Below are positions 1-6,145 of a stretch of DNA of 26,448 nucleotides, in pieces. Within the stretch, counting starts at the first letter, position 1, and the number at the start of each line of letters is the position of its first letter. The notes beneath the pieces were generated by a model. That model ran no database searches. It saw only the letters and a list, made by a program, of their open reading frames with translations, and was not told where the DNA came from. The position numbers and the translations under genes were made by a program. Source of the DNA: a virus; IMG/VR virus record IMGVR_UViG_3300035698_002038, positions 1 through 26,448 of that record; one strand, 5' to 3'.

Positions 1-93
1 CATCCTGATTATGTTATTAAGATCATACGAGAACACATCCCGCCGATAAAGCGCAGTTATTATGATAAAATCAGGGTAGAATTGGGGCTATAA
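1..93 (+). CDS. C-terminal end of an unidentified protein (5' partial)
   Basis: An open frame enters from the left edge and runs 30 codons to a TAA at 91-93. The readable tail is rich in Ile, Lys, Arg and Tyr. The next gene has a strong SD (AAAGGAGGT) that begins inside this stop codon, so the two are probably co-transcribed. Nothing in the 30 residues identifies a family. The call rests on the open frame and the tight spacing to the next gene. Confidence 0.5.
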   Translation, partial: HPDYVIKIIREHIPPIKRSYYDKIRVELGL

Positions 94-106
94 AGGAGGT
101 CAGGCA

Positions 107-340
107 ATGTCGAAACGGACAACCCGGCAGCACATAAGCGATAGCACAGAGGATAATTTAACCGGCATTGAATGTGATCAGGCCATATCATGTGGCATCG
201 TGAGTGAGGGGGCCTGTTTAGAATGCTATCACGAGCGCATGGCAGATGATCTTGACGATTTTTTATTTTATGATTTTGATGAATGGTGCCAGGACTTTTG
301 GGAAAGTGAGGGGGTGATTAATGGCAGACCAATTTCATAG
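107..340 (+). CDS. Small acidic phage protein with four Cys, unknown function
   Basis: This 77-residue protein starts at an ATG preceded by AAAGGAGGT at 92-100, which makes the start secure. Four Cys are spread through the first two thirds (C-x5-C, then C-x2-C near residue 40), followed by a very acidic, aromatic C-terminal half. A metal-bound fold is possible but not proven. Its end overlaps the next gene by 20 nt, typical of compact phage early regions. I do not recognise a named family. Confidence 0.6.
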   Translation: MSKRTTRQHISDSTEDNLTGIECDQAISCGIVSEGACLECYHERMADDLDDFLFYDFDEWCQDFWESEGVINGRPIS

Positions 341-515
341 GGTTGCTTATCTGTGCCAATGGTGTGGATTAGATTTTCACGATCCGACAGACGATGACCA
401 TTCAGCACACCCAAGGGCAATTTATAATGACTATGACGGGAAGCAATATTGTTCGCCGTTCTGTGTTAAAAATGGATATGAATATTATAACCAAGAGGGG
501 GTGATGCCGGAATGA
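321..515 (+). CDS. Small zinc-ribbon-like phage protein
   Basis: The 64-residue product has a C-x2-C pair near residue 12 and a C-x3-C pair near residue 45, about 30 residues apart. That spacing suits a single zinc ribbon. Several His and Asp lie between the pairs. The start overlaps the previous gene, and GGGGGTGA upstream can act as SD. The stop overlaps the start of the lipoprotein gene (ATGA). Small zinc-binding proteins of this kind are common in phage early regions, usually of unknown function; a nucleic-acid or protein-binding role is inference. Confidence 0.6.
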   Translation: MADQFHRVAYLCQWCGLDFHDPTDDDHSAHPRAIYNDYDGKQYCSPFCVKNGYEYYNQEGVMPE

Positions 516-616
516 GGACACAAACTGCAACGATCCTAATATTGTTTGCCTTGGTAACGTTTATTGGATGCGTCCAAGCTGTGAATCCGAACCGGGGGGC
601 TGCGCGATCCCGTTAA
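512..616 (+). CDS. 34-residue predicted lipoprotein
   Basis: An ATG at 512 overlaps the previous stop (ATGA) and GAGGGGGTGATG lies just upstream. The peptide has a short positive N-terminus, a hydrophobic run around residues 7-18 and a lipobox-like FIGC ending at Cys20, then a 14-residue polar tail ending in several Arg. This is the layout of a bacterial lipoprotein that matures to about 15 residues. Known phage parallels are Rz1-type outer-membrane spanin subunits and small exclusion lipoproteins. No Rz partner is seen nearby, so the role is open. Confidence 0.5.
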   Translation: MRTQTATILILFALVTFIGCVQAVNPNRGAARSR

Positions 617-650
617 ATTATAAACGCAGGAAAGAGTGTTGTCATGATAA

Positions 651-992
651 ATGCAAGAACTGAATTCAAGAATAGACGATTTTGGAACTATGCAATTTGC
701 ATCCCTGAACACAGGACAGGGGAAAGGCGGCAACGTGATACCGGCATTAGAAATCGAGAAGGTCGAAGCATTGCAGCAACCCGACATCATGTTATGCACA
801 CGATATCATTGCAGGCTTTCGGAAAAGGCTTGCGTCAAACGCATAATGAGAGCGCATAGATACCAAGAGAAATATCATGGGGCCTTACCCCTGGGCGGCA
901 ATACCGACCTGTTTTGCCTGCGGTGCGACCAGGGAGACATCAATCTGGCAGCGCGGGGCATCGTGTTGACACAGATTGGGAGTTGGCATTGA
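651..992 (+). CDS. Small Cys-rich (probable zinc-binding) phage protein
   Basis: The C-terminal two thirds of this 113-residue protein carries C-x4-C, then ACVKR, then CLRC about 35 residues on, followed by QG. This pattern recurs in small phage proteins of unknown function located near nucleases and replication genes. The frame opens at 651 directly after a TAA. The SD-like AGGAAAG at 628-634 is rather far from this ATG, so initiation could be at Met14 (690). The stop overlaps the next gene by one base (TGATG), supporting translational coupling to the VRR-NUC gene. Confidence 0.6.
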   Translation: MQELNSRIDDFGTMQFASLNTGQGKGGNVIPALEIEKVEALQQPDIMLCTRYHCRLSEKACVKRIMRAHRYQEKYHGALPLGGNTDLFCLRCDQGDINLAARGIVLTQIGSWH

Positions 993-1297
993 TGACACCA
1001 GAAACCAGACTAAAGCGGGCAGCATCGCAAATGATGAAAACGTTTGGCATATTTTCATATCATGTTTTGCAGGGGCTTGGGGCATATCCTGGCATACCCG
1101 ACCGGATAGCGCACCATCGGGGGCAGGCGATTTATTTGGAATTTAAAGCACCCAAGGGCCGTATGTCCGAAAAGCAAAAGGAGTTTCAGGCCCGCTGCAA
1201 GCATGATGGGATAAGATACGAGGTTGTTAGGTCATTGGAAGATATTGAAGATATATTTGAATTGCCGGTATTTGGGCGAAAAATAAAAAGGGGGTGA
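992..1297 (+). CDS. VRR-NUC domain nuclease
   Basis: The 101-residue product is essentially one VRR-NUC domain, the PD-(D/E)XK-superfamily nuclease found in FAN1 and as stand-alone phage proteins. PDRI near residue 37 supplies the catalytic Asp and EFKAPKG near residue 51 supplies the E-x-K pair. SEKQKEF and a C-terminal EVVRSLEDIE segment complete the usual phage form. Stand-alone VRR-NUC proteins can cleave branched DNA such as Holliday junctions, so a role in recombination or packaging-intermediate resolution is likely. I chose ATG 992 because it overlaps the previous stop and begins at the conserved region; an open extension to 914 overlaps the Cys-rich gene and looks unlike protein. Confidence 0.85.
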   Translation: MTPETRLKRAASQMMKTFGIFSYHVLQGLGAYPGIPDRIAHHRGQAIYLEFKAPKGRMSEKQKEFQARCKHDGIRYEVVRSLEDIEDIFELPVFGRKIKRG

Positions 1298-1302
1298 ATG
1301 AA

Positions 1303-1412
1303 AACAAACCGAAACTTAACCAAACGCAACGAAACTAAACGAAACGAAGCATATCCTAACAAAACGGAACTAAACGGAACAAAACGAAACACAACCCAAC
1401 TAAACTAAACTA
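1303..1412 (+). repeat. ANCNN pentamer array 1 (22 units)
   Basis: Starting just after the VRR-NUC stop, 22 consecutive 5-bp units all have A at position 1 and C at position 3. Position 2 is mostly A, and positions 4-5 vary among units such as AACGA, AACTA, AACGG and ACCGA. The array ends in three AACTA units and is followed by an A-rich stretch and the SD GAAAGGAGAAT. It is a degenerate, strictly phased array rather than a simple tandem repeat. Confidence 0.9.
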
Positions 1413-1451
1413 AAACCCGAATATCAACCCACAGCGAAAGGAGAATCTATT

Positions 1452-2018
1452 ATGTTAAAAGTATTATGCGAATTAAAGGGAGTCACACCGGTAACATTTA
1501 ACAAAAAACTCAGATCCGAGAAAGGGCCAAACGAATCATATGACGAGTTTGAAAATCGCATATGGCGCGAAAGGTGCGATTGTAACGAAAAGGATGAACT
1601 TGTCCTAAGGGCCGCGCGGTTCAAAAAATCAATATGCCTGGGGGCGCAATGGCTGAATATGCAAATACCAGGAGAGGGCAAGGCCACATATACCAAACAT
1701 TTCAAGGGTGGCGTTATTGTTATGAATTCAATATCGCTTGATGTAAAGCGAAAGGATGCCAAGTTCGCAGACGAACCGGACGGGATTTATACGGCACCAA
1801 GAAAGGGCCAGGGCAAGCGATGGATACATTTCCCAATCGTGGAGCAATGGAAAGGCGAGTTACAGATCAACATCCTTGACGAGAAAATAACAGAAGGCGT
1901 TTTTGAAAAGGTTATCAATTACGCAGGCATGGCGGTCGGCATTGGTTCATGGCGTCCAGAAAATGCAGGCGAAAACGGTCGATATGAGTGTGTAGATATT
2001 GCTTTTGAAAAAGTATAA
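1452..2018 (+). CDS. Unrecognised phage protein lying between two ANCNN arrays
   Basis: A 188-residue soluble protein with SD GAAAGGAGAAT about 8 nt before the ATG. The N-terminal half has many charged residues and an R/W/C-rich patch (IWRERCDCNEKDE near residues 37-49). The middle has a hydrophobic strand-like segment (GGVIVMNSISLDV), and the C-terminal half has aromatic and Gly-rich stretches (KRWIHFP, GIGSWRPENAG). No signal peptide or membrane segment is visible. I do not recognise the family. Its position between arrays 1 and 2 makes it a candidate ligand or product of that system, which is inference only. Confidence 0.7.
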   Translation: MLKVLCELKGVTPVTFNKKLRSEKGPNESYDEFENRIWRERCDCNEKDELVLRAARFKKSICLGAQWLNMQIPGEGKATYTKHFKGGVIVMNSISLDVKRKDAKFADEPDGIYTAPRKGQGKRWIHFPIVEQWKGELQINILDEKITEGVFEKVINYAGMAVGIGSWRPENAGENGRYECVDIAFEKV

Positions 2019-2131
2019 CGCAACGCAACGAAACCGAACCAAACAGAACGAACCAAACCAAAACCGAACTTAACGGAACTCAACGAAACGAATCTCAGCG
2101 TAACATATCGCATCTAAACTAAACTAAACTA
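2017..2131 (+). repeat. ANCNN pentamer array 2 (23 units)
   Basis: The array begins on the last two bases of the preceding gene's TAA stop and contains 23 consecutive 5-bp units with A at position 1 and C at position 3. Units include AACGC, AACCG, ACCAA, ATCTC, AGCGT and ATCGC. It ends, like array 1, in three AACTA units, then an A-rich stretch and an SD (CAAAGGAGAATC) for the next gene. The shared flank with array 1 suggests duplication of a whole array-plus-SD module. Confidence 0.9.
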
Positions 2132-2159
2132 AATAAAAACAACAGCAAAGGAGAATCAA

Positions 2160-2681
2160 ATGGAAATCATAAATAAATTTAAGCCATTTAGGCTAAGCCC
2201 GTTGACAAAAGATATCGAAGATTTCATGAAAGAATTCGGCGAGGGTGAAGTCGTGGGATATGAAGACTTGGCAGATGTGATAGAAATGGGCTGCGAACCA
2301 GGGGAAAAAGGTTACAGTTATGTGATATCGGCAATCAAGCGGCTTGAACGATCAGGATGCAATTTTGCAAATATTCCTAATGTCGGGTATCGCAAGTTAA
2401 ATCCTAATGAAACGGTCGAGGATAATCACCGGCGCATATCAAACTCAAGAAAGCAGATCGGCCGCACATTAAAGCGAAACGAAGCCCTTGACTATAAGCG
2501 GCTCGGCGAGGTTGAAAAGATAGAATGGCAAGCCGCAACGGTATTCGGCAAATTAGCGGGGCGCATTCTGTCAGGCCGTGCCAAGGCCAAGATGATCGAA
2601 GCCATAAAGAAACAGCCGGATCGGGACAAGATTGACTACGATGGTCTGGCCGAAATATATTTGAGAAAAAAGGGTGTGTAA
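2160..2681 (+). CDS. Probable winged-helix DNA-binding protein, unknown role
   Basis: This 173-residue product starts at an ATG 6 nt after GGAGAATC. Residues about 15-80 look like a winged helix: a short helix, then GEVVGYEDLADVI (first helix), a turn, GYSYVISAIKRLERSG (recognition-helix position), and an aromatic/Gly wing ending GYRKLNP. The pattern resembles phage proteins with 'E-v-v-x-y-e-d-L' and 'G-y-x-x-L' signatures. The C-terminal half is basic and helical. Arrays 2 and 3 flank it, making it a candidate regulator or array-binding protein. The fold call is moderate; the function is unknown. Confidence 0.6.
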   Translation: MEIINKFKPFRLSPLTKDIEDFMKEFGEGEVVGYEDLADVIEMGCEPGEKGYSYVISAIKRLERSGCNFANIPNVGYRKLNPNETVEDNHRRISNSRKQIGRTLKRNEALDYKRLGEVEKIEWQAATVFGKLAGRILSGRAKAKMIEAIKKQPDRDKIDYDGLAEIYLRKKGV

Positions 2682-2684
2682 TAT

Positions 2685-2804
2685 ATCACAACCGAACGCA
2701 GCGAATCGTAACCGAGCGAAACTAATCCTATCATAACTCAACAAATCGCAACGTAACCAAACTGACCGAAGCATAACTCATCGAAGCAAAACAGAACTTA
2801 ACAA
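2685..2804 (+). repeat. ANCNN pentamer array 3 (24 units)
   Basis: Immediately after the winged-helix gene, 24 consecutive 5-bp units all keep A at position 1 and C at position 3. This is the most degenerate array at position 2 (A, T, G and C all occur: ATCAC, AGCGA, ACCGA, AACTG), which shows that A1 and C3 are what is conserved. It stops 12 bp before the -35 box of the promoter at 2817. Confidence 0.9.
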
Positions 2805-2816
2805 ACAACATTTCCC

Positions 2817-2846
2817 TTGACAAAAACATCGACCCGACCACATAAT
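2817..2846 (+). promoter_or_regulatory. Predicted sigma70-type promoter of the late operon
   Basis: A perfect TTGACA (2817-2822) is followed after 18 bp by CATAAT (2841-2846), five of six matches to the -10 consensus. It lies in the longest gene-free gap of the window, just after array 3 and upstream of the long operon beginning with the ParB-methyltransferase gene. Expected transcription start is near 2852-2854. Confidence 0.7.
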
Positions 2847-2967
2847 GTAGTCTCTGGCGGGGTTGATGGCCCGCCAAAAGGCCAGTCTACTGCGTAGAAT
2901 ATGGTCTCTTTTCCTAACCCTGTCCTGGTTGATGAGAGACAACCAGGGCGGGGCTTCAAGGGTGCTT
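2847..2967 (+). promoter_or_regulatory. Structured 5' leader with paired hairpins
   Basis: Between the promoter and the first ATG the sequence forms TGGCGGG/CCCGCCA (2855-2861 with 2870-2876, 8-nt loop) and CCTGGTTG/CAACCAGG (2924-2931 with 2940-2947, 8-nt loop). Both contain GGTTGATG. Alternative pairings exist: CTGGC with GCCAG (2881-2885), GTAG with CTAC (2887-2890), and two copies of GTCTCT (2850-2855, 2904-2909) that could each pair with AGAGAC (2935-2940). Such exclusive pairings are typical of attenuators or riboswitch-like leaders. No known riboswitch class is recognised. Confidence 0.45.
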
Positions 2968-4161
2968 ATGATAATTGAAACGGTGGACATAACCAAACTC
3001 AATCCGGCACCATACAACCCGCGTAAAGACCTGTCACCTGAAGACCCTGAATATCAGAAACTAAAGAAATCCATACTTGAATTCGAATATATTGATCCCC
3101 TGATCGTGAACAAAAGGGGTTTGGTAGTTGTCGGCGGGCATCAACGATTGAAGATCCTGAAAGAATTGGATTACAAGGAAATCGATGTCAGCATGGTCGA
3201 TCTGGAACCCGTCAAGGAAAAGGCGCTCAATATTGCCCTGAACAAGATCGGCGGCGAATGGGATTACCCGAAGCTGAAAGACCTGATCGTGGAGATCGAC
3301 ACAGGGGATATCGACATAGAGGTTACGGGGTTTGACCAGGCAGAGCTTGACGACATATTCGGGCATATTGGCCCGCCGCCATTGGTTGACGATGACGATG
3401 TGCCAGAAGTGCCAGACGAACCCACGACCATGCTCGGCGATCTGTATGTCCTGGGCGATCATAGGTTGTTATGTGGGGATGCCACGAAGCAAGAGGATGT
3501 CGCGTTATTGATGGATGGCGAAAGGGCCGATATGGTTTTTACTGACCCGCCTTATGGCGTGAATTACAAGGGTGGCCAATTTAATCCGAACCGTAAAAAG
3601 ATGATAGCAGACGATTCAACAGCGATTTACAATCTATTCCTGCCTGTCCTTTTGCCGTTTGTGACCGGCCCGATTTATATGTGGTTTGCAGACATAAGAG
3701 GGTATGAGGTATATAGGGCAGTTGTTGAAAGCGGATGCGAAATTCATGCGCTGATAATATGGCACAAGACCAATGCGACTTATGCAGCCATGAACGCACA
3801 GTACAAGCAACGGCATGAGCCTTGTCTATACTTCAAGCCGAAGGGCAAAACGCTGAAATGGTGTGGGGCTTCCACAGAAGCGACCCTATGGGAAATGAAG
3901 CGCGACCCCGCCAATGATATGCATCCAACGCAGAAACCGGTCGAGTTGGCAGAGAGGGCCATAAAAAACCATAAAGCAATGTCAGTTCTCGACCTGTTCG
4001 GCGGCTCAGGCTCAACCCTGATTGCCTGTGAAAAGATAGGAAGGCAATGCTATATGATGGAAATTGACCCGCATTACACAGATGTGATCGTAAAGCGGTA
4101 TGAAGACTACACCGGCAACAAAGCAGAGCTACGAGGGCCGAGAGCAAGGCAGGCGGCATAA
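2968..4161 (+). CDS. ParB-like domain fused to DNA adenine (N6/N4) methyltransferase
   Basis: The 397-residue protein has an N-terminal ParB/Srx-like domain (residues about 1-100, with NPRKD and GGHQRL) and a C-terminal amino-methyltransferase domain. The catalytic DPPY is at residues 193-196, and the SAM-binding FGGSGST begins at residue 344, so the order DPPY then F-x-G-x-G marks a beta-class enzyme. HPTQKP precedes the SAM motif as in the YhdJ/CcrM type. It probably methylates adenine in phage DNA to evade restriction or mark packaging. I placed the start at ATG 2968 because the conserved domain begins there and the 5' extension runs through the hairpin leader. Its stop overlaps the terminase small subunit start (TAATG). 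Confidence 0.88.
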   Translation: MIIETVDITKLNPAPYNPRKDLSPEDPEYQKLKKSILEFEYIDPLIVNKRGLVVVGGHQRLKILKELDYKEIDVSMVDLEPVKEKALNIALNKIGGEWDYPKLKDLIVEIDTGDIDIEVTGFDQAELDDIFGHIGPPPLVDDDDVPEVPDEPTTMLGDLYVLGDHRLLCGDATKQEDVALLMDGERADMVFTDPPYGVNYKGGQFNPNRKKMIADDSTAIYNLFLPVLLPFVTGPIYMWFADIRGYEVYRAVVESGCEIHALIIWHKTNATYAAMNAQYKQRHEPCLYFKPKGKTLKWCGASTEATLWEMKRDPANDMHPTQKPVELAERAIKNHKAMSVLDLFGGSGSTLIACEKIGRQCYMMEIDPHYTDVIVKRYEDYTGNKAELRGPRARQAA

Positions 4162-4535
4162 TGACCAAGAAGAAAACCGGACCTAAAAAAAAGGTGGGCA
4201 GGCACACAGTCATGACCGAAGCAGTGGTCAAGCAATTGGAGGGCGCATTCGCAATGGGATGTACTGACCTGGAAGCCTGCTTAGTGGCGAATATATCTAA
4301 ACAATCCCTGTATAATTACCAGGATGACAACCCGGGGTTTATCGACCGGAAAGAACAGCTTAAGGCAAACCCTGTATTGAAAGCCCGTAAAACCCTGTTC
4401 AACGCATTGGGAGAAACAGAGAACGCCAAGTGGTTCTTGACCAGGAAACGTAAGAAGGAATTCGGGTCGACCGGAGATATCGGCATAGGTGACAAGGAGA
4501 TCACTATCACGGTTACGGATCTTGAGGATAAATAA
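4161..4535 (+). CDS. terS: Terminase small subunit-like HTH protein
   Basis: This 124-residue protein has a basic N-terminus (TKKKTGPKKKVGR) and an HTH region (GCTDLEACLVANISKQSLYNYQ, residues about 34-55). The family's IDRKEQLKANPVLKARKTL stretch follows, then a tail ending in acidic residues. These features match small DNA-binding proteins encoded upstream of terminase large subunits, which recognise the packaging site and form oligomeric rings. It is coupled to the upstream methyltransferase by a one-base overlap. A gene for a one-TM protein separates it from terL, which is less usual. Confidence 0.78.
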   Translation: MTKKKTGPKKKVGRHTVMTEAVVKQLEGAFAMGCTDLEACLVANISKQSLYNYQDDNPGFIDRKEQLKANPVLKARKTLFNALGETENAKWFLTRKRKKEFGSTGDIGIGDKEITITVTDLEDK

Positions 4536-4555
4536 CAAGCCGAGGGATATGGGAC

Positions 4556-4599
4556 GGTGTCAGGGGACACCTTGACAAGGGTTGATTCAATGCCATATG
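4556..4599 (+). promoter_or_regulatory. Palindrome plus weak candidate promoter before the TM gene
   Basis: GGTGTC/GACACC (4556-4561 with 4566-4571) is a perfect six-bp inverted repeat with a four-base centre. A perfect TTGACA (4572-4577) follows directly, but the best -10 sixteen bp on (CATATG, 4594-4599) matches only half the consensus. The palindrome could be an operator or an RNA hairpin; it lacks a T-run, so it is not a terminator. Confidence 0.3.
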
Positions 4600-4644
4600 G
4601 GCGAATCGTGTAGGCTTGTGATAAATGAAAGGAGATACCCGACA

Positions 4645-4860
4645 ATGAATAACAGAATGGTTTATGCACTCTTTATCGTACTGATAGCAATCCTGGTGGT
4701 GAATGGTGGGTGTTTGATACTGTTAGGCCGTATCAGCATCGATTCACAGCGAGAAACAGCCCGAAGGGTCACAGAGATATACCATCAGCAGTATGATGTC
4801 GCAGCATACGGCCCTGTCAATTTACTGGAAACTGCGAATGGCATTAATGACCCACGATGA
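4645..4860 (+). CDS. Small single-TM protein between terminase genes
   Basis: From ATG 4645, with SD GAAAGGAGAT at 4628-4636, the product is 71 residues. A polar start MNNRM is followed by a hydrophobic segment of about 24 residues (residues 6-29) and a polar, partly helical tail. It looks like a type-II-anchored inner-membrane protein. A longer open frame to 4582 lacks an SD. The stop overlaps the terminase large subunit ATG (ATGA). Phage membrane proteins of this size include holins, spanin components and exclusion proteins. None can be chosen here. Confidence 0.6.
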   Translation: MNNRMVYALFIVLIAILVVNGGCLILLGRISIDSQRETARRVTEIYHQQYDVAAYGPVNLLETANGINDPR

Positions 4861-6143
4861 CCGGCTACAACATAGGAATCGGCAGGAGCGTCTTCAATGA
4901 CATATACTGGAAGCAGCGCGACCTACAAACAAGGCTACAGATATATTTTGGGGGGTCGAGTTCTGGTAAGTCGGTCTTTGCGGCTGAACGTTGCGTTAGG
5001 GATATGCTACATGGGGGCCGCAATTATCTATGTGTACGAAAGACTCGCAAGTCGATCAAGCGGTCACAGTTCGCAGAGATAATTGCAGCCATTGATCGAT
5101 TCGATGTGGTGGGCTTATTCAAAACGAACCTATCCGATCTGACAGTGACATGTGTAAACGGGTACCAGATATTATGTGAAGGGCTGGACGATGTTGAGAA
5201 GATCAAGTCGATCAGGCCCGTCAAGGGAGTCATAACAGACATATGGATCGAGGAAGCAACACAGATTACCCAGGACGATTTCACACAGTTAAAAAAGCGG
5301 CTAAGAGGGCTTGCCCCTGGTATTGTAAAGCGCATCACCATGACGTTCAACCCGATATTGAAAACACACTGGATTTATCGCACGTTCTTTTCGGGCAGAT
5401 GGAACGACCAGGAAACAGAATACCATGATGACAAACTATTCATTTGCAAAAGCACTTACCTGGACAATCGATTCCTTGAGCCTGACGATATCGAAAACCT
5501 TCTCGATGAATCAGACGAGTATTATTTCAAGGTTTACACACTTGGCGAATGGGGCATCCTCGGCGATCTTGTTTTTCGTAACTGGCGCATTGAAAGCGTT
5601 CTCGATGATCCTAAGTTTATTGGCTTTGATATGTTTCGTTGTGGGCTTGACTTTGGTTACAGCAATGACCCTACTGCCCTTAGTCGGTCTTATTATCACA
5701 GGGCAAGCAGAACGATTTATATTACGCACGAATACCATGAGGTCGAGGTAACTAATGATATTATTGCATCTGATATCAAAGATTTGGTGGGCGTTGATCC
5801 GGTCATATGTGATTCAGCCGAGCCTAAGTCAATTCAGGAATTGTGCAATCATGACATCAATGCGACAGGGGCCAGGAAAGGCAAGGACTCGATCATGCAT
5901 GGCATTCAATGGCTTAATCAGCAAACCATTGTCATTGATCGGTCATGCATCAACACCATCGCGGAATTTGAGCAATATCATTACACCAAGAACAAGGATG
6001 GTGAAGTCTTGAACACACCGGCAGACAGGGATAATCACCACATAGATGCCCTGCGTTATTCATACGAATCAGAAATGCTGACAGATACCACAGGCAAGGT
6101 GCAGGCGGTCGGCGAAACTATATCGAGCATGGTGGATTGGTAA
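4857..6143 (+). CDS. terL: Terminase large subunit
   Basis: The 428-residue protein has the two-domain terminase layout of the PBSX/Terminase_3 type. The Walker A motif GGSSSGKS is at residues 32-39, a Walker B (VITDIWIEEATQ) is near residues 125-136, and the RNase H-fold nuclease begins at CGLDFGYSNDP (Asp near 265). A second acid is in ICDSAEPKS and the last in DNHHIDALRYS (near 397). It cuts concatemeric DNA and pumps it through the portal, powered by ATP. The ATG overlaps the stop of the TM gene. Length and motif order are normal for the family. Confidence 0.93.
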   Translation: MTGYNIGIGRSVFNDIYWKQRDLQTRLQIYFGGSSSGKSVFAAERCVRDMLHGGRNYLCVRKTRKSIKRSQFAEIIAAIDRFDVVGLFKTNLSDLTVTCVNGYQILCEGLDDVEKIKSIRPVKGVITDIWIEEATQITQDDFTQLKKRLRGLAPGIVKRITMTFNPILKTHWIYRTFFSGRWNDQETEYHDDKLFICKSTYLDNRFLEPDDIENLLDESDEYYFKVYTLGEWGILGDLVFRNWRIESVLDDPKFIGFDMFRCGLDFGYSNDPTALSRSYYHRASRTIYITHEYHEVEVTNDIIASDIKDLVGVDPVICDSAEPKSIQELCNHDINATGARKGKDSIMHGIQWLNQQTIVIDRSCINTIAEFEQYHYTKNKDGEVLNTPADRDNHHIDALRYSYESEMLTDTTGKVQAVGETISSMVDW

Positions 6144-6145
6144 CG

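Noticed and set aside
644-859. 71-residue frame with a better-spaced SD than the 651 gene
   Set aside because: Its translation is Arg/His-rich without any family pattern, whereas the 651 frame has the Cys signature and overlaps the next gene.
1298-1408. A short + strand frame starting MKTNRN over array 1
   Set aside because: It overlaps the phased array almost exactly and would encode only low-complexity Lys/Asn/Thr; the array's conserved A1/C3 explains it.
1186-2774. Minus-strand open frames (1186-1392, 1919-2113, 2571-2774) rich in FRFV- and LRSV-like repeats
   Set aside because: They read through the ANCNN arrays; the repetitive residues come from the 5-bp period, and they have no SD or coding character.
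1303-2804. CRISPR array or telomere-like repeat
   Set aside because: Units are 5 bp with no spacers, and the units differ; there are no cas genes.
2863-2967. N-terminal extension of the ParB-methyltransferase from TTG 2863
   Set aside because: It runs through both hairpins and adds residues unlike ParB family starts; ATG 2968 begins the conserved region.
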